This document shows, piece by piece, positions 1-10,123 of a stretch of DNA of 64,000 bases. Location: the NCBI GenBank assembly GCA_028285035.1, contig JANQQF010000062.1, positions 80,492-144,491 of the forward strand, in the 5' to 3' direction. Source of the stretch: Phycisphaerae bacterium. Lineage in GTDB: Bacteria; Chloroflexota; Anaerolineae; 4572-78; J111. The position numbers and the translations under genes are program-made. Within the stretch, counting starts at the first letter, position 1; each line of letters begins with the position of its first letter. The notes below the pieces were generated by a model, which saw only the letters and a program-made list of their open reading frames with translations, did not search any database and was not told the origin of the DNA.

Positions 1-633
1 AACTGGCTTGATGCCGCCGCCCAAATTGAAAATTTGTTGACGAGCACTGACCCAGGCAAAATCGTCAAATAGATTAGCCTGAATCATCCGCCGAGAAAGA
101 GCATCTGCCACAGAGGTTTTACCTAGGCCTCCCATCCCTGTAATAAAGATGAGCCAAGGTAAGTCTGGGCTGACTACCAAGTCGAAGAGAGTTTGCAAAT
201 GAGATTCCACACCAATAAGTTCAGTATAACTCGGAGCTTCTAGTCGTTGTTTGAGCCGAGTACAGTGCTCTTTTCTGAGGGTTTTCTCTTCATCATAAAT
301 AACTGTCGTTAAATATGATAATGCCTCTTTTTGCATACGATAAGCAGTTGACTCTGCTACATTTAGGGAATTTGCCACCGCGTGCATAATACGATTATCT
401 AAAAACCGTTTACGTAACAAAGTGGTATGTGACTCATACTCTATGGCTAGTGTATCAAGGGCCCACAGCAGCACTTCATTAGTTGCCTGACGTACCCTCT
501 TACCAGATTGATGTTGTTCACGATAAATCAATAAATAATCAATCGGGCTACGCTCAACATTAGGTCGATGCCAATCCTGTAAAGCGGTGTGAACATCTTG
601 TCGCAATTTTTCGGATGATAATGCATTATCCAT
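1..633 (-). CDS. NB-ARC/STAND NTPase, N-terminal part (runs off the left edge)
   Basis: The minus-strand frame is open from an ATG at 633 to the window edge, giving 211 codons without a stop. A GAGGAGA ribosome-binding site lies 7 bases upstream of the ATG. The first ~150 residues are helical and end in an HTH-like stretch (VANSLNVAESTAYRMQKEA). They are followed by a P-loop, MGGLGKTS, near residue 168, and then DDFAWVSARQ. It is a clear homologue of the minus-strand NTPase at 59550-60998, which has the same order of helical N-terminus, GLGGIGKTS and FDIAWISAKQ. The family acts as an ATP-dependent switch in signalling or immunity. The output domain is not in the window, so its effector is unknown. 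It is divergently transcribed from the WD40 gene at 870. Confidence 0.85.
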   Translation of the reverse strand, partial: MDNALSSEKLRQDVHTALQDWHRPNVERSPIDYLLIYREQHQSGKRVRQATNEVLLWALDTLAIEYESHTTLLRKRFLDNRIMHAVANSLNVAESTAYRMQKEALSYLTTVIYDEEKTLRKEHCTRLKQRLEAPSYTELIGVESHLQTLFDLVVSPDLPWLIFITGMGGLGKTSVADALSRRMIQANLFDDFAWVSARQQIFNLGGGIKPV

Positions 634-682
634 CCCAATATCTCCTCAATCAGTATATGAAGCAAAGCATTTACAATGTTAA

Positions 683-694
683 TAGATTTTTCTA
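683..694. promoter_or_regulatory. Box TAGATTTTTCTA shared with 61083-61094
   Basis: The same 12-base string occurs 50 bases upstream of the minus-strand NTPase start at 633 and 85 bases upstream of its homologue's start at 60998. It contains a TAGA/TCTA dyad. A shared promoter or operator element is possible, but AT-rich 12-mers can recur by chance. Confidence 0.25.
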
Positions 695-796
695 ATATAC
701 TGGTTTGACATATCATGAAAGGTATGAGTTTATACAAAATTATAGGAGATGAGAGAGTTGTGAGAGATAACTGATAGTATGTAATGTCGGACTGAG

Positions 797-810
797 TATA
801 TTATAATATA
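797..810. promoter_or_regulatory. AT-only palindrome in a divergent intergenic region
   Basis: TATATTATAATATA is a perfect 14-base palindrome between the divergent NTPase genes. Upstream, at 750-769, two TGAGAGA-type repeats sit 11 bases apart. This could be a promoter or operator core for either gene. Composition alone could also explain it. Confidence 0.25.
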
Positions 811-869
811 TACTTTACAATATGCCTAACCTATGTTGATACAGTTATTTATAGAAAGAATTTGTCAAA

Positions 870-3800
870 ATGACACAATTCACATTAGGCGATTTGTTAC
901 GCCATCATCGTACCCAGGCCCTGTTTACCCAAAAAGAACTGGCCAAATTGATTGACTATGACCACACTAGCATTTCTCGTTTTGAGCGTGATGAGCGTCT
1001 TCCATCTCAATCCTATTTGGTTCAATTTGCTACCACCCTTCAGTTATCGGACACGACTCGAACGGAATTATTTGATCTTTATTACGCTAATATCGGTGAA
1101 CGAGATGAAATTGATATACCTTCCATCATCCAGACACACCATCGCGAGTCTTGGGGCGAGGCACCTGATGTAACTCAATTCTATGGTCGAGATGAAGAGT
1201 TAAGTAAGCTCAGAGAGTGGTTAATCAACGACCGTTGCCGTTTGATTAGTTTGCTGGCGATGGGAGGAACCGGTAAAACGATGGTAGCAACCCGGCTCGC
1301 TGCCGAGATCTCTGATAATTTCCATTATGTCATTTGGCGAACCCTACGTAACGCGCCTCCAGTTGTTGAAATTTTAATTGACCTTATTCAATTCCTCTCC
1401 AATCATCAAGAGTCAGTCTTACCTATTAATTCTGATAAATTAATTGCCCAACTTTTGAGTTACTTGAAACAACATCGCTGTTTGATCATTCTGGATAATG
1501 TAGAAATGATCTTACACGAAACCCAAGCTGGTGACTATCAGCCTGAGTATGAGGCTTATGGCCGCCTCTTTCAGCAAATTGGGCAAAGCGAGCATCAAAG
1601 TTGTTTACTCTTAACCAGTCGAGAGAAACCTCGTGATATTGGCCCTTTGGAAAGCATCGAAGGTCCAGTACGAACCCTGAAATTATCTGGTCTTGATCTA
1701 AACGCAGCGACCCAGGTTTTAACTGATCGAGGCTTATCTGGAACCGAACAGGGCTGGAAACGTCTCGTTCATCACTATTCTGGCAATCCCTTAGCCCTAA
1801 CCCTAGTCGCTGAACTGGTGCGAGAGGTCTATGATGGGGATGTCGATGAGTTTCTGGCTGAAGATGAGATCATTTTTGATCAAATTAGCGATGTGATTGC
1901 TGAGCAATTTGACCGCTTATCCAAGCTAGAACAAAGCCTGATGTTTTGGTTAGCCGTCGAACGTGAGCCAGTTTCTCAGCAAACATTGCGTGATAATTTA
2001 GCGCAGCCTGTACCTGCTCGTACGATTATGGTGGCCTTACGCTCCTTACGACGACGGGCCTTAATCGAAAAGACGGCTCCAGGCTTCACCCTACAAAACG
2101 TGATTATGGAGTATGTGACCGATCGTCTGATTAATCTTGTCTGTCGTGCAATTAATGAGGGTCGTTTTACCATTTTGCATCATCAAGGCTTACTCAAAGT
2201 CCAGACAAAAACCTATATTCGACACAGTCAAAATCGGCTCATTCTCCAACCCATCATTGACAATTTGTTGATGACATATGATCTAACAATCCTTGAGCAG
2301 CATATCAATGATTTGTGGGACAGCTTACGAGCACAAACCTTATTTCGATTGTCTTATGCAGCGGGTAACCTGCTCAATTTACGGTTACGTTTAGCCTCCA
2401 ATTTGACGGATATTGATCTCTCCCATCTCACGATTCGTCAGGCCTATTTACGAGGGATGCAACTCCGTGATACAAACTTTAGTCACGCTCACTTTATCGA
2501 TACCCTCTTTTTTGAAACCTTTGGCCTCATTTTGTCCGTGGCCTTTAGTCCAGATGGTCGGCATCTAGCGGCTGGTACCGCTAATGGTGAGATCAGGTTA
2601 TGGGATCTACAGGAAGATCAACAGTTGCCCCCCTTAATCGGACACACCGACTGGGTCAAACGCTTAGCCTTTAGCCCTGATAGTACGATGCTATTGAGTG
2701 GCAGTGTGGATCAGACTGTTCGAGTGTGGGATCTTACCACGGGCCAATGTCACTACACATTGAGCAACCATTCGGCTGCGGTAACAGATGTAGCAGTTAG
2801 CTCAGACGGCACGCAAGGTCTCAGTAGTAGTCTTGATGGAACCGTTCGGCTGTGGAACCTCACCACAGGCCAAGAGGTTTCGTCTCTACACCGTAAGGTT
2901 CCCTTACGTGCTTTAGCTTTAAGCTCAGATGGGCGATGGCTTTCCACAGGGGATGAGATAGGCCAGATTCAGTTGTGGGATTTCCCACGTCAAAAGCTAG
3001 TCGCTACCCTAACAGACCACAACGACTCGATCCGCGCCCTCTGCTTTAGCCCAAATGGTCAATATCTGGTCAGTGGCGGTAGTGATCAGACCCTGCGTTT
3101 ATGGGATATGCAAACCCAATCGTGTCGTCATACCTTGATTGGACATACCCAACGCGTATTAGCGGTCAGCTTTAGCGCTGATGGCTCATTGATTGTGAGT
3201 AGTAGCGATGATCAGACGATTCGGGTGTGGAACACCAAAACAGGTGAGCCTGTCAACATCCTACGTGATCACAACGATTGGATACGGGCTGTAGCCTGTC
3301 ATCCCGCAAACCATACCTTTGCCAGTGGAAGTGATGACCAAACCCTCCGTCTGTGGGATTTGTCCAGCGGCCACTGCTTCAAAACTCTACAAGGGTACAC
3401 CAATATCATTTGGTCAGTCGCAGTTAGTCCAGATGGGGCAACCCTTGCCAGTGGGAGTGATGATCGGAAAATTCATCTGTGGGATGTCGAGACGGGGCAA
3501 CTTCTACAGACACTCAGCGGTCATACGGCCCGTGTTTGGGCGATTGCCTTTAGTCCTGATGGAAAAACATTAGCCAGCAGCAGCTATGATCAGACCATCA
3601 AAGTGTGGGACTTGCAGCGAGGAGATACCCGTCATATCTTACATGGTCACACCGGGCAAATCTGGTCGGTGGCCTTTAGCCCCGACGGACAGTTAATTGC
3701 CAGTGGGAGCGATGATCACACCATTTGCCTCTGGGATGCTATCACTGGAGTTTGTCGTCACACCCTGCACGGCCACACTGCCGCCGTCCGCCAAACAATT

Positions 3801-4379
3801 TTTAGCTCCGCTGGCCATTTATTCAGTTGTAGTGAAGATGGTACCATCCGCCGTTGGGATGTGTCTCAAGCCACCTGTTTGATGACGATGACCGGGCACA
3901 CTCGCTGGATTCGGGCCTTGGCCTTGAGTCCAGATGGTAAGATCATTGCCAGTGGCAGCGATGACCGTACCATTCGCTTATGGAATGCTGATACTGGGCA
4001 ACTCTTACAAACCTTATCCGACCAATCTGGCCGAGTCGAAGCCCTAGCCTTTAGCCCTGATGGCCGCTTTTTAGCCAGTGGTGGTAGCGATCGAATGATT
4101 CATCTCTGGCAAGCGGACTCAGGCCAACACCTCAAAACATTATCGGGCCACACCGACCGAATTCGGGCCTTGACGTTTAACCCAACGCAGCCAAATCACT
4201 TAATCAGCAGCAGCCAGGATGAAACCATCAAAGTGTGGGATATTGACCAAAACCTCTGCCGGAAAACCTTTCACCCCGACCGTCCCTATGAACGAATGAA
4301 TATTACCCAAGCCACAGGGTTGAGTGCTGTGCAGCGAGCAACCCTCAAACGTCTGGGGGCCATTGAAACCAATGATTAA
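870..4379 (+). CDS. XRE-HTH / NB-ARC / 14x WD40 STAND protein
   Basis: This 1169-residue protein probably works as a cytoplasmic STAND sensor-regulator. Residues 1-70 form an XRE-type helix-turn-helix (TQKELAKLIDYDHTSISRFERDER). An NTPase follows, with P-loop MGGTGKT at 131-137 and Walker B CLIILDNVE near 207. Helical ARM-like and short pentapeptide-like sequence (LSHLTIRQAYLRGMQLRDTNF) leads into the WD40 part, about 555-1140. I count 14 WD40 repeats by their [VI]xLWD/VWD strand ends, enough for two seven-bladed propellers. In this family the propeller is taken to sense a ligand and gate NTPase oligomerisation; here the ligand is unknown. The ribosome-binding site (AGAAAG) is weak and distant, but the HTH begins immediately, so the start is likely right. 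Confidence 0.9.
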   Translation: MTQFTLGDLLRHHRTQALFTQKELAKLIDYDHTSISRFERDERLPSQSYLVQFATTLQLSDTTRTELFDLYYANIGERDEIDIPSIIQTHHRESWGEAPDVTQFYGRDEELSKLREWLINDRCRLISLLAMGGTGKTMVATRLAAEISDNFHYVIWRTLRNAPPVVEILIDLIQFLSNHQESVLPINSDKLIAQLLSYLKQHRCLIILDNVEMILHETQAGDYQPEYEAYGRLFQQIGQSEHQSCLLLTSREKPRDIGPLESIEGPVRTLKLSGLDLNAATQVLTDRGLSGTEQGWKRLVHHYSGNPLALTLVAELVREVYDGDVDEFLAEDEIIFDQISDVIAEQFDRLSKLEQSLMFWLAVEREPVSQQTLRDNLAQPVPARTIMVALRSLRRRALIEKTAPGFTLQNVIMEYVTDRLINLVCRAINEGRFTILHHQGLLKVQTKTYIRHSQNRLILQPIIDNLLMTYDLTILEQHINDLWDSLRAQTLFRLSYAAGNLLNLRLRLASNLTDIDLSHLTIRQAYLRGMQLRDTNFSHAHFIDTLFFETFGLILSVAFSPDGRHLAAGTANGEIRLWDLQEDQQLPPLIGHTDWVKRLAFSPDSTMLLSGSVDQTVRVWDLTTGQCHYTLSNHSAAVTDVAVSSDGTQGLSSSLDGTVRLWNLTTGQEVSSLHRKVPLRALALSSDGRWLSTGDEIGQIQLWDFPRQKLVATLTDHNDSIRALCFSPNGQYLVSGGSDQTLRLWDMQTQSCRHTLIGHTQRVLAVSFSADGSLIVSSSDDQTIRVWNTKTGEPVNILRDHNDWIRAVACHPANHTFASGSDDQTLRLWDLSSGHCFKTLQGYTNIIWSVAVSPDGATLASGSDDRKIHLWDVETGQLLQTLSGHTARVWAIAFSPDGKTLASSSYDQTIKVWDLQRGDTRHILHGHTGQIWSVAFSPDGQLIASGSDDHTICLWDAITGVCRHTLHGHTAAVRQTIFSSAGHLFSCSEDGTIRRWDVSQATCLMTMTGHTRWIRALALSPDGKIIASGSDDRTIRLWNADTGQLLQTLSDQSGRVEALAFSPDGRFLASGGSDRMIHLWQADSGQHLKTLSGHTDRIRALTFNPTQPNHLISSSQDETIKVWDIDQNLCRKTFHPDRPYERMNITQATGLSAVQRATLKRLGAIETND

Positions 4380-5087
4380 CAACTGAGGCTAAAGGCGAAC
4401 AGAAGGGCCCTTCCATTCACCCTACCTTTATGACCTAACTGGAGAGGACCAGCCCTCACCCCAACGACCTATCTATCAACTTGTGATAGACAGATGCCGC
4501 CCATCACCAGCTGACCCAGCACTCCCCACGGTACTCCCTGGATCATTGAAATTTATGACTATCATTTGAGCCTCCCATGTGTTTCAAGAGGCACCACGCG
4601 CGTCGTACCAAAATGAATTTAATCAATCTGGCCAGCGGTCAAGGTTTGGGGAATGCTTTTATCCCCAAACTCATAACCATCCTTATCCTACACCCATACC
4701 ATTTGCCTATCCGCCAAATATTTGCCGATGGCTTTGCGCAAATTGTAGTAGGCAAACGTGAGAGACTTTTGAGAGGGTATTAGGGGGAGGATGTGGTATG
4801 TTAAGGATGTTAGGATAAGAGTAGCTCTGGCATCTCACCTCGATGGTTTATCCGATATCAGTAATGTTTATGAGGTTCGACTATCCCAGATAATGATCGA
4901 GTTGGAAAGTGAGACGGACAACGCTTGGGGGTCACGGTCCGGTAGCTGGGAATTTATGTCTTGATGGGGGTTAAGATTACGCCAGCGGCCACAAAAATTT
5001 ATTTACCTCACAATTTGGTCAATAGCAGTTTAGCTACAAAATCAAAAAGGATTTCTGTATTGATGGCACCCAAAAAAGGAGAGACGG
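4380..5087. other. Decayed intergenic region upstream of the protease array
   Basis: I see no intact gene in these 708 bases. They hold a 12-base palindrome GAAGGGCCCTTC (4402-4413) just after the WD40 gene and a perfect 9-base-pair hairpin, GTTTGGGGA with TCCCCAAAC (4644-4670). There is also an inverted pair TTTGCCTA/TAGGCAAA around the 4700s, and a degenerate copy (from about 4759, AGAGACTTTTGAGAG) of the post-stop element seen at 10004 and 20621. A protease-C-terminus remnant follows (separate entry). Short overlapping reading frames around 4577-4783 have no ribosome-binding site or recognisable product. Confidence 0.6.
4842..5016 (+). pseudogene. Decayed C-terminal remnant of a CLCA-type protease paralogue
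   Basis: Translation from 4842 gives DGLSDISNVYEVRLSQ. This matches the conserved (D/N)GLSVIG(N/S)AYEVRLSG near the C-terminus of the array proteins. It continues as ETDNAWGS (compare DTDNAWSV), then breaks by stop and frameshift. It recovers as KIYLPHNL, matching the KIYLPLIL tail of the next gene. The order of the three matches is the same as in intact paralogues, but the intervening ~40 residues (VVRLHYHPEVMG and onward) are deleted. It is a relic of a lost array member. Confidence 0.75.
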
Positions 5088-8000
5088 ATGAATCCCCAAT
5101 TGCTATTTAAATTTAAATACAATCGACACGATTACAGAGCCTTACTGGCTAGCCTTCTGCTAGTCACAATGCTCAGCTTATGGTTATATCCTAAACCCGT
5201 CCTAGCCGATGCTCCAACCTTTAATATTAAACATAATTTTGGGACAGGTAACGATCAAACCTGGATAGTAACCATGGGAGATATAGATGGGGACGGACAT
5301 CTTGACTTAATTGTTGGTAATAATGGTCAAAACGAGGTTTATCTAAATGATGGAACGGGTAACTTCTCAGGCATCCGTCGTTTCTTTGGCACCGGCAGTG
5401 ACCCGACAAACAGTGTAGCGGTGGGCGACCTGAACGATGATAGCCACCTCGACCTAGTTGTTGGTAACGATGATGATCAAAACGTAGTTTATCTGAATGA
5501 TGGCAAGGGCAATTTTTATAACGGTACCGTTGATGATTGCGACTCGCCACCTGAAGATGTTTATTGCTTTGGCACTGGTGCTGATTGGACAAAAAGTGTA
5601 GCAATGGGGGATATCAATGGTGATGGTGACCTTGATTTGATTGTTGGTAACAATGGTCAAAACATGATTTATTTAAATGACGGCTCAAGCAGTTTTTCTG
5701 ACGTTGGCCATCCCTTCGGTCCATTTGGCAACCCAACCCTAAGTGTGGCAGTAGGGGATTTGGATAATGATGGTGATCTTGACCTGGTCACTGGTAATGA
5801 TGATCAAGATGATAGTGTTGATTTTAGTCAAAACTGGATCTATTTGAATGATGGATGGGGTAACTTTTATAGTGGTCCGATTGATTGTGATGCACCACCA
5901 GTAAATGTTCGCTGCTTTGGTACGGGCAGTGATCGTTCAAGAAGCGTAACGGTGGGAGATGTGGATGGTGATGATGATTTTGATCTAATCGTCGGTAACT
6001 TTGGTCAAAATATGGTCTATTTGAATGATGGGGCAGGGGATTTCTCTGGAGCCAGTCGCCCCTTTGGTACAGGGGGAGATACAACTACCTCAGTGTCCTT
6101 GGGGGATATTAATAACGACGGTCATCTGGATCTAGTTGCTGGCAATAATACTCAGAACCTGATTTACCTCAATGATGGAGATGGTAATTTCTCCGGACCC
6201 AACCTCCTATTCGGGACAGGTGAGGATCGGACCAGTAGTATGGTAGTAGGGGACGTTGATGTTGATGGGCAGCTCGATATAGTTGTAGGTAATACTGCTG
6301 GTCAGAATGTAGTCTATCTAAATGATGGAGGTAGTGGTTTACCAGGAACTCGCCACATATTTACCAGTCACGATCGGACGAATAGTATCTCAGTAGGAGA
6401 CATTGATGCTGATGGGTATCTCGATATAGTCGTTGGTAACTATATCGATCAAAATAAGATCTATCTGAATGATGGCGAGGGGAATTTCTCTGATGACCGT
6501 TATCTATCATTTGGGCACGTTAATGATAAGATTCACGATGTAGCAGTGGGGGATGTTGATGGTGATGGTTATCTCGACCTAGTCGTTGGTAACAATGATC
6601 TAGCTGATGTTAATATAGACAATCAAAATCTAATTTATCTGAATGATGGTGAGGGGAATTTTTATAACGGTACCGTTGATGATTGCAACCTACCTCCCGA
6701 GAACGTTCGCTGTTTTGGCACTGGTACAGATCAGACCAGAAACGTAGCATTAGGTGATGTCGATGGCAATGGTCATCTTGATATTATTACTGGGAACTAT
6801 AGTCAGACAAATATGATATACCTAAATGATGGCACGAAAAACTTCTCTGGAGCAGGTCATCCCTTCGGTACAGGTGAGGGTTATACCTTTGATATAGCAA
6901 TAGGTGATTTAAATGATGATGGGCATATTGACCTAATCGTTGGTAACAATTATCAAGATGGTGATGAAGATATTGAACAAAACATAGCTTATTTGAATGA
7001 TGGCGAGGGCAGCTTTTATAGTGGTGAGGTCAATTGCGCCTCACCACCTGAGAATGTTCGTTGCTTTAGTACCAAGGGATCTGATACTGATAGTGTAGTG
7101 GTGGGGGATATTGACGGTAACTGGCATCTCGATATAGTTGTTGGTAACCTAGCTAGTCAAAACGAGATATTTCTAAATGATGGGGAGGGTAATTTCTCTG
7201 GGCCTAATCATTCTTTTGGGACAAGTGGTGATTATACCAGAAGTGTGGCAGTGGGGGATGTTAATGGTGACGGTCATCTCGATCTGATTATTGGCAACTC
7301 TACTAACCCAATCTCCCTCTCAGGTCATCAAAATCGAGTTTATCTGAATGATGGACAAGGTAACTTAACTGACTCCGGTCGTTCCTTTGGTGCAGGCGAC
7401 GATATGACCAATGAGGTAGCGATGGGCGATGTTAACAATGATGGCTCGCTCGATCTAATCCTTGGCAACATTGCTCAAAACGAGATTCACCTAGGGCAAC
7501 CCCCAGCAGCCCGACTGCCCAACAACCCACCCCATGTAGCTATTAAACACCCTGGGGATACACCAGCCGTCAACTTTTCTGCTTCTCCTAAAATCCTAGA
7601 TAAAGATACCATTTCCATCACGTATACTCTCTTTGATCTCGAAGGTAACCCTGCCAATATACGGGCCTACTACTCGCCCAATGGTGGGGGAGTATGGCAG
7701 CCAGTCACCTTGACAAATGATACTCAAACCACCAACTTGGTTGCATCACCTTGGCCAACGGGGACCAGCCATACATTAACTTGGCAGGCTGATGCCGATC
7801 TGATCAAGAATAACAATGTTGCTTTTCGCATCGAAGCTTATCAGAATCTTAGCAACAATCCTGGCCCCTTTCAACGACCCTACATCTCTGCTCAAACCTT
7901 CCCCTTTCGGGTTGAGGCCGCTGAATGGTTTGTCAAGGTGATCAGCGGAACTCAATCCGTTGAAGGCGCTGCAATTTATCAGGCTGGTCAGTTGGTCACG

Positions 8001-10001
8001 AAAAGCGTGAGGGACTCCAACCTAACCAGTCGGGCTGGCTTGGGTAGTTTGGAAAACCCAACCCCCGGCCAACCCATCGTGGCCCTCAAACAAATGAAAG
8101 AGCAACCCACCATTCGGGAAGCCCACAGCGGCTGGGCCTATCGCACCTATCTGACCAGCCTCAATCTAGATGATGAGGGTCAGCCTCAGCCTGATACCAT
8201 TGGCGAAGAATCGGGCGAACAACGTATCACCATTCGGGTGGATGATCCACTCATTCTCTTTAACATTGTGGCCTCGATAGAGTGGGATGCAACTGAGGAA
8301 TACATTGCAAACATCGAAGATGCCTTCCGCAAAGCGTCTGATTATCTCTACGATGTGACCGACGGACAGATGGCCTTTGGTCAAGTGGTGATCTACGATA
8401 AGGCTGCGCATTGGGCTGATGCTGACTTTCAGTTTTCAACGAAGAACACCGTTCGACCGTATGCCTTCATCGGAGGGATTAACTCAACGGATAAGGCCCA
8501 TACCATCCGCGTGGGTCGGTTTTGGACCCGACAAGGGGGCAATAGTGGGAAGTGGAATGAGCCTGATGGTTATCGGACCCTCATCCACGAGTTTGCTCAC
8601 TATGCTCTTTATCTTGAAGATGAATATTTTGTTCGCAAGACAGATGACAATGGCAACTTGGTGCCTGATGAAAATGTGTCTTGTACTGACCTCCTCATCA
8701 GAAGGAGCCCATCTGGTGATGCCACCAACGCCAGCGTGATGTTTTATCATTACCACGCTAGCGAATTCGCTGGGGCGGGTCGTTGGAATGAGAATTGTCA
8801 AGGAACCCAGCAGCATTTGGTCAATAAAAAGTCGGATTGGGAAACCATCGTTGAATATTATGGGGGGCCGGGGTGGATTATCAACACCCCGCGCCATCGA
8901 GGGGACAAGGTGATGGCTGGTCCAGATAAGTTTCCAACACATTTGCTGCCCTTCCCCACCATCACGATTAGCAATACTGGTCAAACAGATGGCGAAGCCC
9001 TCCAACTTACGATCATGGATAAAACAGGCCAGCCCATTCACAATGCCTTGGTCGCTTTGTATACGCCTACAGATCAGGGCACCATTGCCATTGACCAAGG
9101 GTTAAGTGATGCCCAAGGAAAGATCCAGATATATGGGGCTTTGGAGGGAAACACTATTCAAGCCGCAACCTTTGATGGAGCTTTAAGTGGCAGTGTCTCT
9201 GTCATTAAAGATCAGACCACTTATCAACTCAACCTCTTGCCAGCCACCTTAAAGCGTCAGGCTTTACCCCCTTCAAGTCGAACCCCTTATCTTAATCTCA
9301 TTCCAAGTTCAGATGGTGATACTTTGGCGCTCGAGCTACATGGCCTTAATGAGGATGGCAATCTGAATGCTTCGGTCGTTCCAGGTGAAGGGGCGGGCAT
9401 CGCTCAATCAACCCCCCTGGCCTATAGCCCCACCGCTTCGGCCCACACTGGACAGGTTAATTTTGCGGGGGTGGGTTTGGGCACTGGACGAGTCCAGGTG
9501 AATGGCATTTCTAGTGGCCGTTTAATCCAAATCAACAGCGACTACAATTTGCAACAAGCCCATAATGATCAGCCAACCAGCCTCTACTCCGAAGATGGTA
9601 ACTTTGAATTTCATCTGTCCGTGGATAGCCTTAAATCAGATCAAGCCTACGCTACCGTGCTTCCAACTGGATATGTCCCAGACCCCTTACCCAACGGCTT
9701 ATCCGTCATCGGCAGCGCTTATGAAGTCCGACTGTCTGGCGCAGTGACCGAGCTGGAGAAAGAGGGCGTCGTACGACTGCACTACCATCCTGAGGTGATG
9801 GGGACGTATACCCAAACCACGATCTTCCGCTGGCACCCCAATCCGGATGGCACGGGCGAATGGCTTGACTTGGGCGGCGAGCCAAGTGACACCGACAATG
9901 CCTGGTCAATCACGGCCCAACAGCTCGGCATTTATGCTTTGATGGGGGTTGAAGTTGCCCCGCTGACAACGAAAATTTATTTACCTCTCATTCTGAAATA
10001 A
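5088..10001 (+). CDS. Secreted FG-GAP(x14) CLCA-type zinc metallopeptidase, array copy 1
   Basis: This 1637-residue exported protein starts after AAGGAG (7 bases). A signal peptide of about 40 residues ends in PVLA-DAP. Residues ~45-800 hold 14 FG-GAP/VCBS repeats (pattern VxxGDxDGDGxLDLxVGN, Asp-rich calcium loops), compatible with two seven-bladed propellers. An Ig-like segment follows (about 830-950), then the metallopeptidase. HEFAHYALYLEDEY sits at 1167-1180; the expected zinc ligands are H1167, H1171 and D1178, and the base is E1168. NASVMFY is a Met-turn-like motif, followed by KSDWET. These elements and the preceding FRKASDYLYDVTDGQMAF resemble the CLCA N-terminal zincin. A CarboxypepD-reg-like module (IHNALVALYT) and a conserved beta region follow, and the protein ends IYLPLILK. 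It is probably surface-attached; the substrate is unknown. Confidence 0.88.
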   Translation: MNPQLLFKFKYNRHDYRALLASLLLVTMLSLWLYPKPVLADAPTFNIKHNFGTGNDQTWIVTMGDIDGDGHLDLIVGNNGQNEVYLNDGTGNFSGIRRFFGTGSDPTNSVAVGDLNDDSHLDLVVGNDDDQNVVYLNDGKGNFYNGTVDDCDSPPEDVYCFGTGADWTKSVAMGDINGDGDLDLIVGNNGQNMIYLNDGSSSFSDVGHPFGPFGNPTLSVAVGDLDNDGDLDLVTGNDDQDDSVDFSQNWIYLNDGWGNFYSGPIDCDAPPVNVRCFGTGSDRSRSVTVGDVDGDDDFDLIVGNFGQNMVYLNDGAGDFSGASRPFGTGGDTTTSVSLGDINNDGHLDLVAGNNTQNLIYLNDGDGNFSGPNLLFGTGEDRTSSMVVGDVDVDGQLDIVVGNTAGQNVVYLNDGGSGLPGTRHIFTSHDRTNSISVGDIDADGYLDIVVGNYIDQNKIYLNDGEGNFSDDRYLSFGHVNDKIHDVAVGDVDGDGYLDLVVGNNDLADVNIDNQNLIYLNDGEGNFYNGTVDDCNLPPENVRCFGTGTDQTRNVALGDVDGNGHLDIITGNYSQTNMIYLNDGTKNFSGAGHPFGTGEGYTFDIAIGDLNDDGHIDLIVGNNYQDGDEDIEQNIAYLNDGEGSFYSGEVNCASPPENVRCFSTKGSDTDSVVVGDIDGNWHLDIVVGNLASQNEIFLNDGEGNFSGPNHSFGTSGDYTRSVAVGDVNGDGHLDLIIGNSTNPISLSGHQNRVYLNDGQGNLTDSGRSFGAGDDMTNEVAMGDVNNDGSLDLILGNIAQNEIHLGQPPAARLPNNPPHVAIKHPGDTPAVNFSASPKILDKDTISITYTLFDLEGNPANIRAYYSPNGGGVWQPVTLTNDTQTTNLVASPWPTGTSHTLTWQADADLIKNNNVAFRIEAYQNLSNNPGPFQRPYISAQTFPFRVEAAEWFVKVISGTQSVEGAAIYQAGQLVTKSVRDSNLTSRAGLGSLENPTPGQPIVALKQMKEQPTIREAHSGWAYRTYLTSLNLDDEGQPQPDTIGEESGEQRITIRVDDPLILFNIVASIEWDATEEYIANIEDAFRKASDYLYDVTDGQMAFGQVVIYDKAAHWADADFQFSTKNTVRPYAFIGGINSTDKAHTIRVGRFWTRQGGNSGKWNEPDGYRTLIHEFAHYALYLEDEYFVRKTDDNGNLVPDENVSCTDLLIRRSPSGDATNASVMFYHYHASEFAGAGRWNENCQGTQQHLVNKKSDWETIVEYYGGPGWIINTPRHRGDKVMAGPDKFPTHLLPFPTITISNTGQTDGEALQLTIMDKTGQPIHNALVALYTPTDQGTIAIDQGLSDAQGKIQIYGALEGNTIQAATFDGALSGSVSVIKDQTTYQLNLLPATLKRQALPPSSRTPYLNLIPSSDGDTLALELHGLNEDGNLNASVVPGEGAGIAQSTPLAYSPTASAHTGQVNFAGVGLGTGRVQVNGISSGRLIQINSDYNLQQAHNDQPTSLYSEDGNFEFHLSVDSLKSDQAYATVLPTGYVPDPLPNGLSVIGSAYEVRLSGAVTELEKEGVVRLHYHPEVMGTYTQTTIFRWHPNPDGTGEWLDLGGEPSDTDNAWSITAQQLGIYALMGVEVAPLTTKIYLPLILK

Positions 10002-10003
10002 GT

Positions 10004-10081
10004 AGAGACTTTTGAGAGTCATATTCCCTAAAAGTGTGATACATTTAACTCATAACAATGTTAAGGGCGTATCACACTTTT
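10004..10081. repeat. Post-stop palindromic element, copy B
   Basis: It begins 2 bases after the stop of the preceding gene with AGAGACTTTTGAGAGTC (GACT/AGTC dyad). Then comes a perfect 13-base inverted repeat, AAAAGTGTGATAC (10030-10042) and GTATCACACTTTT (10069-10081), around a 26-base spacer. The element at 20621-20700 has the same arms, spacer length and largely the same spacer sequence. It may be a terminator or attenuator, an operator, or a small mobile repeat. A spurious upstream ATG at 10058 lies inside it. Confidence 0.7.
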
Positions 10082-10123
10082 ATATTGTACTTTGACCGCT
10101 TATTAAGGAAGGAGAGACTACTG

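Noticed and set aside
4577..4783. Two overlapping 60-68 codon plus-strand frames
   Set aside because: They overlap in different frames across hairpins in a decayed region and lack ribosome-binding sites.
8484..9098. Minus-strand frame of 204 codons opposite the zincin region
   Set aside because: It lies wholly antisense to a conserved catalytic domain, and related shadows recur in every paralogue at the same place.
10058..10123. Upstream ATG of protease copy 2
   Set aside because: It falls inside the palindromic post-stop element and has no ribosome-binding site, while the ATG at 10124 has GGAAGGAG.
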